From assembly GCF_009674535.1 (NCBI RefSeq), contig NZ_WKJK01000004.1, positions 62,001 through 126,000 of the forward strand: DNA of 64,000 nt, given 5' to 3'. Positions 46,691 through 54,647 of the stretch are shown piece by piece (the stretch's first letter is position 1; each line of letters starts with the position of its first letter). The translations under genes were made by a program, and so were the position numbers. Below the pieces are notes generated by a model. It made no database searches. It saw only the letters and a list, made by a program, of their open reading frames with translations, and was not told the DNA's origin. The stretch is from Duganella guangzhouensis. GTDB taxonomy: Bacteria; Pseudomonadota; Gammaproteobacteria; Burkholderiales; Burkholderiaceae_D.

Positions 46691-47857
46691 ATGACAGATT
46701 TCCCTGCCTTTGCTTTCAGCACCGTGGCCCATATCGTCGCCGAGTTGGGCGCGGCCGCACGGCTCGGCGAGCACATCGTCCAGCGCTTTCCCGAGGCCCG
46801 GCGCGCGCTACTGGTGACCGATCCCGGCTTCCTGAACACCGGCCTGGCGGGGGCGCCGGCAGCGAGTCTGCGCGCGACCGGACTGGCTGTGGAAACCTAT
46901 TCACAGGTGGTGGCGGATCCGCCCGAGGCGGTAGTGTTGCAGGCGGTGGAGGCGGCACGGACGTTCGGGGCCGACATCGTGATCGGCCTCGGCGGCGGCA
47001 GTTCGATGGATGTGGCCAAGCTGATCGCCGTGCTGGCGGCCAGCGATCAGCCCCTGAGCGCGATCTACGGCATCGGCAATGTGAAGGGTGCGCGACTGCC
47101 GCTGGTGCAGATTCCGACCACCGCTGGCACCGGTTCAGAGGTCACCAACATCGCGATTGTCACCACCGGCGCTACCACAAAGATGGGCGTGGTGGCACCG
47201 CAACTCTATGCCGATCTGGCATTGCTGGACGCGGAACTGACGCTGGGCCTGCCGCCAGCGGTCACCGCCGCCACCGGCATCGACGCCATGGTGCACGCGA
47301 TCGAAGCCTATACCAGCAAGCATAAAAAGAATCCGTTGTCGGACATGCTGGCGCGCAAAGCGCTGCAGTTGTTGTCGACCAATTTGATTACGGTGTGCGA
47401 GAACGGCAAGAATCTGGGAGCGCGCCAGGCCATGCTGCTGGGGGCGATGCTGGCCGGACAGGCGTTTGCCAATGCGCCGGTGGCGGCGGTGCATGCGCTG
47501 GCTTATCCGATTGGCGGAGTGTTTCACGTGCCACATGGGCTGTCGAATTCGTTGGTGCTGCCGCATGTGCTGCGCTTCAATGCACCGGCGGCGGCGGGCT
47601 TGTATGCCGAGCTGGCGGAGATTGTCGTGCCGGCGGCCAGCGGTTCGGTCGAGGCGCGGGCCGAGGCGCTTGCTGTTGCTATGCAGCAAATTGCGATCGT
47701 TACCGGGATTGAGCGCACGCTGCAGCAGGTCGGCATCACCGAGGCGGATCTGGATAGGCTGGCGGATGACGCCATGCTGCAGACCCGGCTGCTCGGCAAC
47801 AATCCCCGCGTCGTCACCCGCGACGATGCGCGGGCGATCTACACAGCCGCCCTGTAG
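46691..47857 (+). CDS. Iron-containing alcohol dehydrogenase
   Basis: 388 residues, the family length. NAD-binding GLGGGSSMDVAKLIAVLAAS, IPTTAGTGSEVTNIAIV, and the metal-binding His residues in AVHALAYPIGGVFHVPHGLS with VLPHVLRFN. These enzymes reduce aldehydes or oxidise alcohols; the substrate is unknown but the group includes lactaldehyde, 1,3-propanediol and 4-hydroxybutyrate dehydrogenases. Convergent with the 3HB-oligomer hydrolase gene. Confidence 0.85.
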   Translation: MTDFPAFAFSTVAHIVAELGAAARLGEHIVQRFPEARRALLVTDPGFLNTGLAGAPAASLRATGLAVETYSQVVADPPEAVVLQAVEAARTFGADIVIGLGGGSSMDVAKLIAVLAASDQPLSAIYGIGNVKGARLPLVQIPTTAGTGSEVTNIAIVTTGATTKMGVVAPQLYADLALLDAELTLGLPPAVTAATGIDAMVHAIEAYTSKHKKNPLSDMLARKALQLLSTNLITVCENGKNLGARQAMLLGAMLAGQAFANAPVAAVHALAYPIGGVFHVPHGLSNSLVLPHVLRFNAPAAAGLYAELAEIVVPAASGSVEARAEALAVAMQQIAIVTGIERTLQQVGITEADLDRLADDAMLQTRLLGNNPRVVTRDDARAIYTAAL

Positions 47858-47859
47858 CG

Positions 47860-49920
47860 TCAGTCGGGCACCGCCACCGTGGTGCCACTGACGGTAATCG
47901 TGTCGGACGAGGCCGGGGACGTAACAAACGCCGGCACGTTAGCGGCCGTGATGGCGGTGGAGTTGTCCGCCCTCGTTACCGTCCGCACCACCTGCGACGG
48001 CGGCAGCGCCGCCGAACTGCGCAGATTGGCCAGCATCGCATCCAGCGCGCGGAACAGGTACACATGCAGCGGCACGATATTGGCTGGCAGTGCATTCGCG
48101 AAGGAATCGAAGTGGTTGGCGTTGGTCACCTCGATGTAGCGCAACTTGCTGGCACTGCCCTCCGCCGCCGCGTTCAACCCCACGTACGAGCGCGAAGCAA
48201 AGTTCACCGGGATCAGCGTATCGCTGCGGCCGTGGACGATGATGGCCGGCTTGCCGTGCAAATTGCCAGTCGCCGCCACCTCCGTCATGCCAGCTTTCAC
48301 GCGCGCGCTTTGCGCCGCCAGCGTGCCGGTCAGTGCCGCGCCGGTGACCGGATCAACGCCGGTCGCCAGCGAGCGCAGGCACAGGAATGCATCCAGCGAT
48401 TGGTCAGCCAGCCCAGTGCTGGGCGACACGCCGAGGTTGTAAGCCTTGGCCCCACCCACCGCATCCTCGTACACCACGCTGCCGATAATGCCGTTTTGCG
48501 TCGCAAAGCTGATCGCTTTCTGCGCGGCGCTGAAGGCCACCGGCGCGCCGCTGGCGTCGGTCGGCGCGAAGCTCAGGCCACAGATTTTGTCGGTCACGGC
48601 GAACTTGCCGTAAGCGTAGGCATAGGTAACCGCCACCAGCACATTGGTGCCCGCGTGCGCGGCCTGCAGCACATCGGAATCGGCCAGCCAGCCGTAGGCG
48701 TGCAGACGCGCCTTGGCGTCGGCCTGCTGCGCGGCCAGATCACCGCCGCTCAGCAATCCTTTGGCCACCAGCGCCGTGCAACGTCCCGGCGCGGCCGAGG
48801 TTGAAGCGATGCATGGCTGGTAGAGCGCGGCAAAGGTGGAGTAATCAAACAGCGGCTTGCCCTGCCCCGTCACCGCCGCCGCGCCCTGCCTGACCGTGTA
48901 GCCGCTGGCCGTTTTAGGCTGAATCTGCGGCTCGCTCGCCGCCACGCCGGAGATCAGACCTTCGCTGTCCTGCTCCGCCGCCAGCAAGGCCGAGCCGGCA
49001 CCGTTGGAAATGCTGGAAGCGATCGTGATCGTATTCTTGGGCATGAACGTCACCAGGTGGCTCTTGTTATCGCGTGCCAGCGCGCCGTACTTTTCGTTCA
49101 GTACGTAGTAGGCAAACGCCACCGAGCGCAGCGTCATCTTGCCCCAGTCCTGTTCCGGATTCTGCTGCGAATGGGCGTGCTTGAACGCGACGCGGCCCGG
49201 ATAGGCGGCAGCAAACGCGGCGCGCTCGGCATCGCTCAGCGCCGGCGCGAAGTTGGCGTTCTTGCCGGCCGCAGCGCGCGACGAACGCGCGCCGTTTTGC
49301 AGATTCACGCTGTCATCGTCAAAGGCATACAAGCCGGTGCCGCTGCCCTTGTCGTTGTAGGCCACGGCGCAATTGTTCTTCAGCCCCCACTCACCGGCGC
49401 TGCCGATGGCACCGTAAATGCCGCGCGAGCCACTGGAGGTGCCGGTGACGATGCAGGGATTTTTCACGTCAAACCCGGCCGGCACCTGCACCATCAACGT
49501 CACGTTCTGGCTGCCGCTGCCATCGTCGGCATAGGCAATGTATTCGGTGCCAGCGACCTTGCCTTCACCGGTGCCGGCCACGCCCTTGGCGTCCACATTC
49601 GGCCCGTACAGCGTGCCGTAGCCGCTGTTGGCGGCGATATCCAGCACGGCGCGGTAATTGGCGTAGATGGCGTTGCGGCGCAGCTCGGCGGCGGTGGGAT
49701 TGCTGGCATCGGCATAGGCCGGGGCGGCGGCCGCCAATCCGGTCTTGCCCAGGCCGGCGGTCAGCAAATCGTCGCTGACGCCGTCGTAGGAGGTACTGCT
49801 GATGGTGCCGAGATAACTCGGCCGGATATTCAAGTTCTCTGCTTCGTCATGCCGGTGGTGCGAGCCACAGGCGGCGAATGCGCAGCTGGCCAGCACCAGC
49901 ACAACGGTTTTGATTTGCAT
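47860..49920 (-). CDS. 3-hydroxybutyrate-oligomer hydrolase, predicted lipoprotein
   Basis: 686 residues from ATG 49920. The N-terminus has a lipoprotein signal: MQIKTVVLVLASCAFAACGS (lipobox FAAC). The body matches the D-(-)-3-hydroxybutyrate oligomer hydrolase family: NPCIVTGTSSGSRGIYGAIG, KNNCAVAYNDKGSGTG, TIASSISNGAGSALLAAEQD (serine in SxSNG), VAYTYAYGKFAVTDKICGLS. It would hydrolyse 3HB oligomers released by PHB depolymerase. It directly follows livM (7-bp gap), so the product may feed the adjacent importer (inference). The longer ORF begins in livM. Confidence 0.85.
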   Translation of the reverse strand: MQIKTVVLVLASCAFAACGSHHRHDEAENLNIRPSYLGTISSTSYDGVSDDLLTAGLGKTGLAAAAPAYADASNPTAAELRRNAIYANYRAVLDIAANSGYGTLYGPNVDAKGVAGTGEGKVAGTEYIAYADDGSGSQNVTLMVQVPAGFDVKNPCIVTGTSSGSRGIYGAIGSAGEWGLKNNCAVAYNDKGSGTGLYAFDDDSVNLQNGARSSRAAAGKNANFAPALSDAERAAFAAAYPGRVAFKHAHSQQNPEQDWGKMTLRSVAFAYYVLNEKYGALARDNKSHLVTFMPKNTITIASSISNGAGSALLAAEQDSEGLISGVAASEPQIQPKTASGYTVRQGAAAVTGQGKPLFDYSTFAALYQPCIASTSAAPGRCTALVAKGLLSGGDLAAQQADAKARLHAYGWLADSDVLQAAHAGTNVLVAVTYAYAYGKFAVTDKICGLSFAPTDASGAPVAFSAAQKAISFATQNGIIGSVVYEDAVGGAKAYNLGVSPSTGLADQSLDAFLCLRSLATGVDPVTGAALTGTLAAQSARVKAGMTEVAATGNLHGKPAIIVHGRSDTLIPVNFASRSYVGLNAAAEGSASKLRYIEVTNANHFDSFANALPANIVPLHVYLFRALDAMLANLRSSAALPPSQVVRTVTRADNSTAITAANVPAFVTSPASSDTITVSGTTVAVPD

Positions 49921-49927
49921 AGCGTCC

Positions 49928-50902
49928 TCACACTGGTTTCCTCTTTCCGGCCAGGGCAATGAACTCGCCGATGATTCCGCGCCGGAACAACAGCACACAA
50001 ATAATGAAGATCAGGCCAACCACCATGTTGACCGCTTCGCCTATGGTGTTAAACCACTCGATGCCGGTGAGCTGGGCCAGCAGCGTGCCCCAGTCGCCCA
50101 GCTTGTTTTCAAGCGCGATGATGATGATCGCCCCCAGCATTGGCCCGGCCAGCGTGCCCATGCCGCCGACCAAAGTCATCAGGATAACCAGCCCGGACAT
50201 GGTCCAATGGACATCGGTCAAGGTTTCAAAGCCCAGCACCAAAGTTTTGGTGGCGCCGGCCAGACCGGCAATCGCAGCCGACAACACGAAGGCCAGCAGC
50301 TTGTACTTGTCGACGTCGTAGCCCAGCGAAATGGCGCGCGGCTCGTTTTCCTTGATCGCCTTCAGCACCTGCCCGAACGGCGAATGGACGGTGCGCACGA
50401 TCAGCGCGAACGCCAGCACGCAAATGCCCAGCACCACAAAGTACAAAGTGGTGTCGTTGGCCAAGTCGACCGTGCCCAGCAGCTTTCCACGTGGAACGCC
50501 CTGCAAGCCATCTTCACCACCGGTGAACTCCCCTGCACGCAACGCGCCGAAATACACCATCTGGGCCAGCGCCAGCGTGATCATCGAAAAGTAAATGCCC
50601 TGGCGGCGGATCGCCAGCGCGCCCATCACCAGCCCGACCAGCGCCGCGCCGGCCACGCCGGCCAGCAGTCCGAGTTCGGTCGGCAGTCCCCACACCTTGA
50701 GCGCGTTACCGGCCACGTAGCCAGCCACACCAAAAAACGCCGCATGGCCGAACGACAGCAGACCGGTAAACCCGATCAGCAAGTTGAAGGCACAGGCAAA
50801 CAAGGCAAAGCACAGCAGCTTGGACAGGAACACCGGGTAGCCAACAAACGGTGCCGCTAAAGCGATCGCCAGCGCGATCAGATAGCCGATTTTCTTGTTC
50901 AT
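49928..50902 (-). CDS. livM: Branched-chain-type ABC transporter permease LivM
   Basis: 324 residues from ATG 50902, which overlaps the livH stop in TAATG. About ten hydrophobic helices; GYLIALAIALAAPFVGYPVF, LLIGFTGLLSFGHAAFFGVA (LivM signature), and the cytoplasmic loop KAIKENEPRAISLGYDVDKY. Inner-membrane half of a HAAT-family importer. The long ORF up to 51310 lies in livH. Confidence 0.92.
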   Translation of the reverse strand: MNKKIGYLIALAIALAAPFVGYPVFLSKLLCFALFACAFNLLIGFTGLLSFGHAAFFGVAGYVAGNALKVWGLPTELGLLAGVAGAALVGLVMGALAIRRQGIYFSMITLALAQMVYFGALRAGEFTGGEDGLQGVPRGKLLGTVDLANDTTLYFVVLGICVLAFALIVRTVHSPFGQVLKAIKENEPRAISLGYDVDKYKLLAFVLSAAIAGLAGATKTLVLGFETLTDVHWTMSGLVILMTLVGGMGTLAGPMLGAIIIIALENKLGDWGTLLAQLTGIEWFNTIGEAVNMVVGLIFIICVLLFRRGIIGEFIALAGKRKPV

Positions 50903-51786
50903 TATTTTTCCTTGCCGAACAGACCAGCGGGCCGCAGCAACAGCACCACCACCATCACCAGAAACACCACGGTGGACGAAAACTCCGGGTAAAACACCTT
51001 GGTCAGCCCCTCGATGACGCCCAACCCCAGCCCGGTCAGGATCGAGCCCAGGATCGACCCCATGCCACCGATCACCACAACGGCGAATACGACGATAATC
51101 AGGTTCTGACCCATCAGGGGCTGCACCTGGATGATTGGGGCCGCCAAAACGCCTGCAAAGCCCGCCAAAGCGACGCCGAAGCCGTAGGTCAAGGTCACCA
51201 TCAGCGGCACGTTGATGCCGAAGGCTTCCACCAGCTTTGGATTCTCGGTACCGGCGCGCAGATAAGCGCCGAGTTTGGTCTTCTCGATCACGAACCAGGT
51301 CGACAGGCACACCGCCAACGAAGCCAGCACCACCCAGGCGCGGTAATTCGGCATCACCATGAAGCCAAGGTCAGTGGCGCCGGCCAACGCTTCCGGCACC
51401 TGGAACGGCTGGCCGGAGACGCCGTAGAACGAGCGGAACACGCCTTCCACCAGCAGCGTGATGCCAAACGTCAGCAGCAGCCCGTACAGATGGTCCAACT
51501 TGTACAAATGGCGCAGCATGGTCTTTTCGATGATGATGCCGAACACCCCCACCACCAGCGGCGCCAGGATCAACACCAGCCAGTAGTTCAGCCCGAAGTA
51601 TTCGATGCCCATCCACGCCAGGAAGGCGCCCATCATGTACAACGCGCCGTGGGAAAAGTTAATCACATTGAGCAGGCCAAAGATCACCGCCAGGCCGAGC
51701 GACAGCATCGCGTAGAACGAGCCGTTGACCAGACCCAGCAGCAGCTGACTCATAATCATGGGCAAGGGATAGCCGAAGATTTCCAT
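50902..51786 (-). CDS. livH: Branched-chain-type ABC transporter permease LivH
   Basis: 294 residues from ATG 51786 (GAGGA upstream). Typical LivH features: QLLLGLVNGSFYAMLSLGLA, NFSHGALYMMGAFLAWMG and the cytoplasmic loop AGTENPKLVEAFGINVPLMV, then VVVIGGMGSILGSILTGLGL. Pairs with LivM. It is separated from livK by a 59-bp spacer with a hairpin. Confidence 0.92.
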   Translation of the reverse strand: MEIFGYPLPMIMSQLLLGLVNGSFYAMLSLGLAVIFGLLNVINFSHGALYMMGAFLAWMGIEYFGLNYWLVLILAPLVVGVFGIIIEKTMLRHLYKLDHLYGLLLTFGITLLVEGVFRSFYGVSGQPFQVPEALAGATDLGFMVMPNYRAWVVLASLAVCLSTWFVIEKTKLGAYLRAGTENPKLVEAFGINVPLMVTLTYGFGVALAGFAGVLAAPIIQVQPLMGQNLIIVVFAVVVIGGMGSILGSILTGLGLGVIEGLTKVFYPEFSSTVVFLVMVVVLLLRPAGLFGKEK

Positions 51787-51804
51787 GGGAATCCTCAAGT
51801 TAAA

Positions 51805-51830
51805 GCTCCCGACCGAGGGTGGGCGGGAGC
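51805..51830 (-). terminator. Hairpin between livK and livH (possible attenuator)
   Basis: Stem GCTCCCG/CGGGAGC with a 12-base loop, followed on the transcribed strand by TTTAACTT. The T-run is weak, so it probably reduces rather than stops read-through, leaving more binding protein than permease, a common arrangement. Confidence 0.45.
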
Positions 51831-51845
51831 GGTGGACAACTCAGA

Positions 51846-53042
51846 TTATTTCCACAGGCTGCACTTGGTTTCCGCCTTGGTGGCGTAGGCCTGATCGCCC
51901 GGTATGGTGGCCACCACCTTGTAGTAGTCCCACGGGTATTTCGATTCCGACGGCTTCTTCACTTCCATCAGATACATATCGTGCACAAAGCGGCCGTCCG
52001 GACGAATCACGCCGTTCTTGGCGAACATATCGTTGATCTTGTTCGCTTTCAGATAGGCGATCACCTTGTCCGAATCGTCAGTACTGACCGCCTTCACCGC
52101 TTTCAGATAATTGCTGGCGGCCGAGTAATCGGCGGCCTGCAGCATCGATGGTTCCTTCTTCATTTTCTCGAAGTAACGCTTGGACCAGGCGCGGGTTTCC
52201 GGATTGGCGTCCCAGTACCAGCCGTCGGTGAGATACATGCCCTGAGTCAGGTTCAAGCCCAGCGAGTGCACGTCGTTGATGAAGATCAGTAGACCGGCCA
52301 GCTTCATCTTCTTGGCGATGCCAAACTCGTTGGCGGCCTTGATTGAATTGATCGCATCGCCGCCGGCATTCGCCAGGCCCAGGATCTGCGCGCCCGACGA
52401 TTGCGCCTGCAACAGGAAAGACGAAAAGTCCGACGCCGACAGCGGATGCTTGACCGCGCCCAGCACCTTGCCGCCAGCCGCCTTCACCACCTCCGAAGTA
52501 TCCTTTTCCAGCGACTGACCGAACGCATAATCGGCGGTCAGGAAATACCAGCTCTTGCCGCCCTGCTTGACAATGGCGCCGCCGGTGCCACGCGCCAGCG
52601 CGATGGTGTCGTAGGCGTAGTGCACGGTGTAGGGCGTGCACTCCTCGTTGGTCAAACGGGCCGAGCCGGCGCCGATCGAAATGAACACTTTTTTCTTTTC
52701 CGCAGCCACCTTGGCCATCGCCAGATTGGCGCCGGAATTGGTGCCGCCGATCAGAATGTCGACGCCCTGCTGGTCAAACCATTCGCGCGCCTTGGAGGCG
52801 GCGATGTCGGCCTTGTTCTGGTGATCGGCCGAGACGAATTCGATTTTCTTGCCGTCGATGTTGCCGCCAGCATCGGCAATCGCCATCTTGATGGCCTCGG
52901 CACCGCCGGCGCCATCGATATCGGTGTACAGGCCAGACATGTCGGTGATGAAACCAATCTTGACTGTGTTGCCGGAAATCTGAGCCTGCGCCGACAACGA
53001 GGCGCAAGCGGCTACTGCGAGGGTGATGGCTTTGATTTTCAT
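51846..53042 (-). CDS. ABC transporter periplasmic substrate-binding protein (LivK-like)
   Basis: 398 residues from ATG 53042 (AGGGAG upstream). Signal peptide MKIKAITLAVAACASLSAQA; type I periplasmic binding fold: VKIGFITDMSGLYTDIDGAG, VDILIGGTNSGANLAMAKVA and YFLTADYAFGQSLEKDTSEV. The family binds amino acids, amides, aromatic or organic acids. Substrate here is unclear; given the adjacent 3HB-oligomer hydrolase, a hydroxyacid is worth considering. Confidence 0.88.
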   Translation of the reverse strand: MKIKAITLAVAACASLSAQAQISGNTVKIGFITDMSGLYTDIDGAGGAEAIKMAIADAGGNIDGKKIEFVSADHQNKADIAASKAREWFDQQGVDILIGGTNSGANLAMAKVAAEKKKVFISIGAGSARLTNEECTPYTVHYAYDTIALARGTGGAIVKQGGKSWYFLTADYAFGQSLEKDTSEVVKAAGGKVLGAVKHPLSASDFSSFLLQAQSSGAQILGLANAGGDAINSIKAANEFGIAKKMKLAGLLIFINDVHSLGLNLTQGMYLTDGWYWDANPETRAWSKRYFEKMKKEPSMLQAADYSAASNYLKAVKAVSTDDSDKVIAYLKANKINDMFAKNGVIRPDGRFVHDMYLMEVKKPSESKYPWDYYKVVATIPGDQAYATKAETKCSLWK

Positions 53043-53063
53043 TTTTCGTCTCCCTACCAAGGT

Positions 53064-53771
53064 TTAAACACCCAATAGCTCGGTCAACACCGGCATCTTG
53101 GCGCTCAACTCCGATGCAACAAAGGTCTCCACAATTTGCCCGTGTTCCATCACATAAAAACGGTCGGCCAGCGGCGCGGCAAACCGGAAATTCTGTTCCA
53201 CCATGACGATGGTGTAGCCCTTGGATTTGAGCGTGGTAATCATGCGCGCCAGCCCCTGCACGATGACCGGCGCCAACCCCTCGGAGATTTCATCCAGCAG
53301 CAGCAGGCGCGCGCCGGTGCGCAGAATGCGCGCCACCGCCAGCATCTGCTGCTCGCCACCCGACAGCCGCGTGCCCTGGCTGTTGCGGCGCTCCTGCAGG
53401 TTGGGAAACATGGCATAGATTTCCGCCACCGACATGCCCTTGTCGACGCCGTTCAGATGCGGCGGCAGCATCAAGTTTTCCTCCGTCGACAGCGAGGAAA
53501 AAATGCCGCGCTCCTCGGGGCAATAGCCAATACCGAGGTGAGCGATTTTATGCGTCTGCAGCCCGATCGCCTCGGTGCCGTTGACCTTGATCGAGCCCTT
53601 GCGCGCGCCGGTCAGGCCCATGATGGCGCGCAGCGTGGTGGTGCGGCCGGCGCCGTTGCGGCCCAGCAGCGTCACCACCTCGCCCGGCCGCACCGTCATG
53701 TTGACGTTGTGCAGAATGTGCGATTCGCCGTACCAGGCTTGCAAATTGCTGATTTCCAGTGCGGCCGTCAT
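53064..53771 (-). CDS. livF: ABC transporter ATP-binding protein LivF with Arg in Walker A
   Basis: 235 residues. LivF pattern: VVTLLGRNGAGRTTTLRAIM, Q-loop region GIGYCPEERGIFSSL, signature LSGGEQQMLAVARIL, Walker B LLLLDEISEGLAPVIVQGLA, H-loop MVEQN. The Walker A lysine is replaced by Arg (GRNGAGRTT), codon CGC, which normally impairs hydrolysis. The partner LivG has an intact site. The start shares one base with the livG stop. Confidence 0.9.
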   Translation of the reverse strand: MTAALEISNLQAWYGESHILHNVNMTVRPGEVVTLLGRNGAGRTTTLRAIMGLTGARKGSIKVNGTEAIGLQTHKIAHLGIGYCPEERGIFSSLSTEENLMLPPHLNGVDKGMSVAEIYAMFPNLQERRNSQGTRLSGGEQQMLAVARILRTGARLLLLDEISEGLAPVIVQGLARMITTLKSKGYTIVMVEQNFRFAAPLADRFYVMEHGQIVETFVASELSAKMPVLTELLGV

Positions 53772-54541
53772 CAGTGCGCTCCTTCCAGCACTTTGGCTTC
53801 CGTGCCCATGTACGCTTCCATCACTTGCGGATTGGTCGACACCTCGGCGTAGCTGCCCTCCGCCAACATGGCGCCACGCTGCAACACCGAGATTTTGTCG
53901 CAGATGCCGGACACCACTTTCATGTTGTGCTCGACCATCAATATGGTGCGGCCGGCCGAGACTTTTTTGATCAGCTCGGTTACACGGTGAACATCCTCGT
54001 GACCCATGCCCTGGGTCGGCTCATCCAGCAGCATCAGCTCCGGCTCCATCGCCAGCGTGGTGGCGATTTCCAGCGCGCGCTTGCGGCCGTAAGGCATATC
54101 GACAGTGATGGTGTCGGCAAATTCAGTCAGGTCGACCTCGGCTAACAGCTGCATCGCACGTTCGTTGAGACGGTCCAAAGCGCGCTCGCTCTGCCAGAAA
54201 AAAAAACTGGTGCCGAGCTGGCGCTGCAAGCCTATGCGCACATTTTGCAACACCGTCAGGTGCGGAAACACGGCGGAAATCTGGAAGGAACGGATCACGC
54301 CCATGCGGGCGATCTGAGCTGGCCTGGCGGCGGTGATGTCGTTACCGTTGAACAGGATCTGACCGGAGGTGGGTACCAGGAACTTGGTCAGCAAATTGAA
54401 ACATGTGGTTTTACCCGCCCCGTTGGGACCGATCAGCGCATGGATATGGCCACGCTGTACTTTGAGATTCACATCATTGACCGCAGTGAAGCCTTTGAAT
54501 TCCTTGGTCAAGTGCTTTGTTTCCAAGATAACGTCGGACAT
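53771..54541 (-). CDS. livG: ABC transporter ATP-binding protein LivG
   Basis: 256 residues. Walker A HALIGPNGAGKTTCFNLLTK, the C-terminal signature and Walker B (RALEIATTLAMEPELMLLDE, PTQGMG), and H-loop MVEHNMKVV; ends with EAYMGTEAKVLEGAH, typical for LivG. First gene of the liv operon. GGGAGACAGG precedes the start. Confidence 0.93.
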   Translation of the reverse strand: MSDVILETKHLTKEFKGFTAVNDVNLKVQRGHIHALIGPNGAGKTTCFNLLTKFLVPTSGQILFNGNDITAARPAQIARMGVIRSFQISAVFPHLTVLQNVRIGLQRQLGTSFFFWQSERALDRLNERAMQLLAEVDLTEFADTITVDMPYGRKRALEIATTLAMEPELMLLDEPTQGMGHEDVHRVTELIKKVSAGRTILMVEHNMKVVSGICDKISVLQRGAMLAEGSYAEVSTNPQVMEAYMGTEAKVLEGAH

Positions 54542-54584
54542 CCTGTCTCCCTGTTATTCTTTTCAAAGTACTAAAATTTTCTAG

Positions 54585-54613
54585 ATCATACACAGTAACA
54601 AATTAGCTAACAA
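54585..54613 (-). promoter_or_regulatory. Sigma-70 promoter of the liv operon
   Basis: On the minus strand TTGTTA (54608-54613) and TATGAT (54585-54590) are 17 bp apart, about 44 bp upstream of livG. The match is 4/6 and 5/6. It indicates that livG starts a new transcript after the GMC oxidoreductase gene. Confidence 0.65.
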
Positions 54614-54647
54614 TACAGTAGAAATACGACGATTTTTTGATCTACAT

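Noticed and set aside
47520..47535. TGTTTCACGTGCCACA, a 14/16 match to parS inside the Fe-alcohol dehydrogenase gene
   Set aside because: The bases encode the conserved metal-site peptide FHVPHG, so the match follows from protein constraint; the second half-site is broken.
50488..50493. CACGTG in livM as another possible parS
   Set aside because: The flanks (CTTTC and GAACG) miss several fixed positions, and it is in coding sequence.
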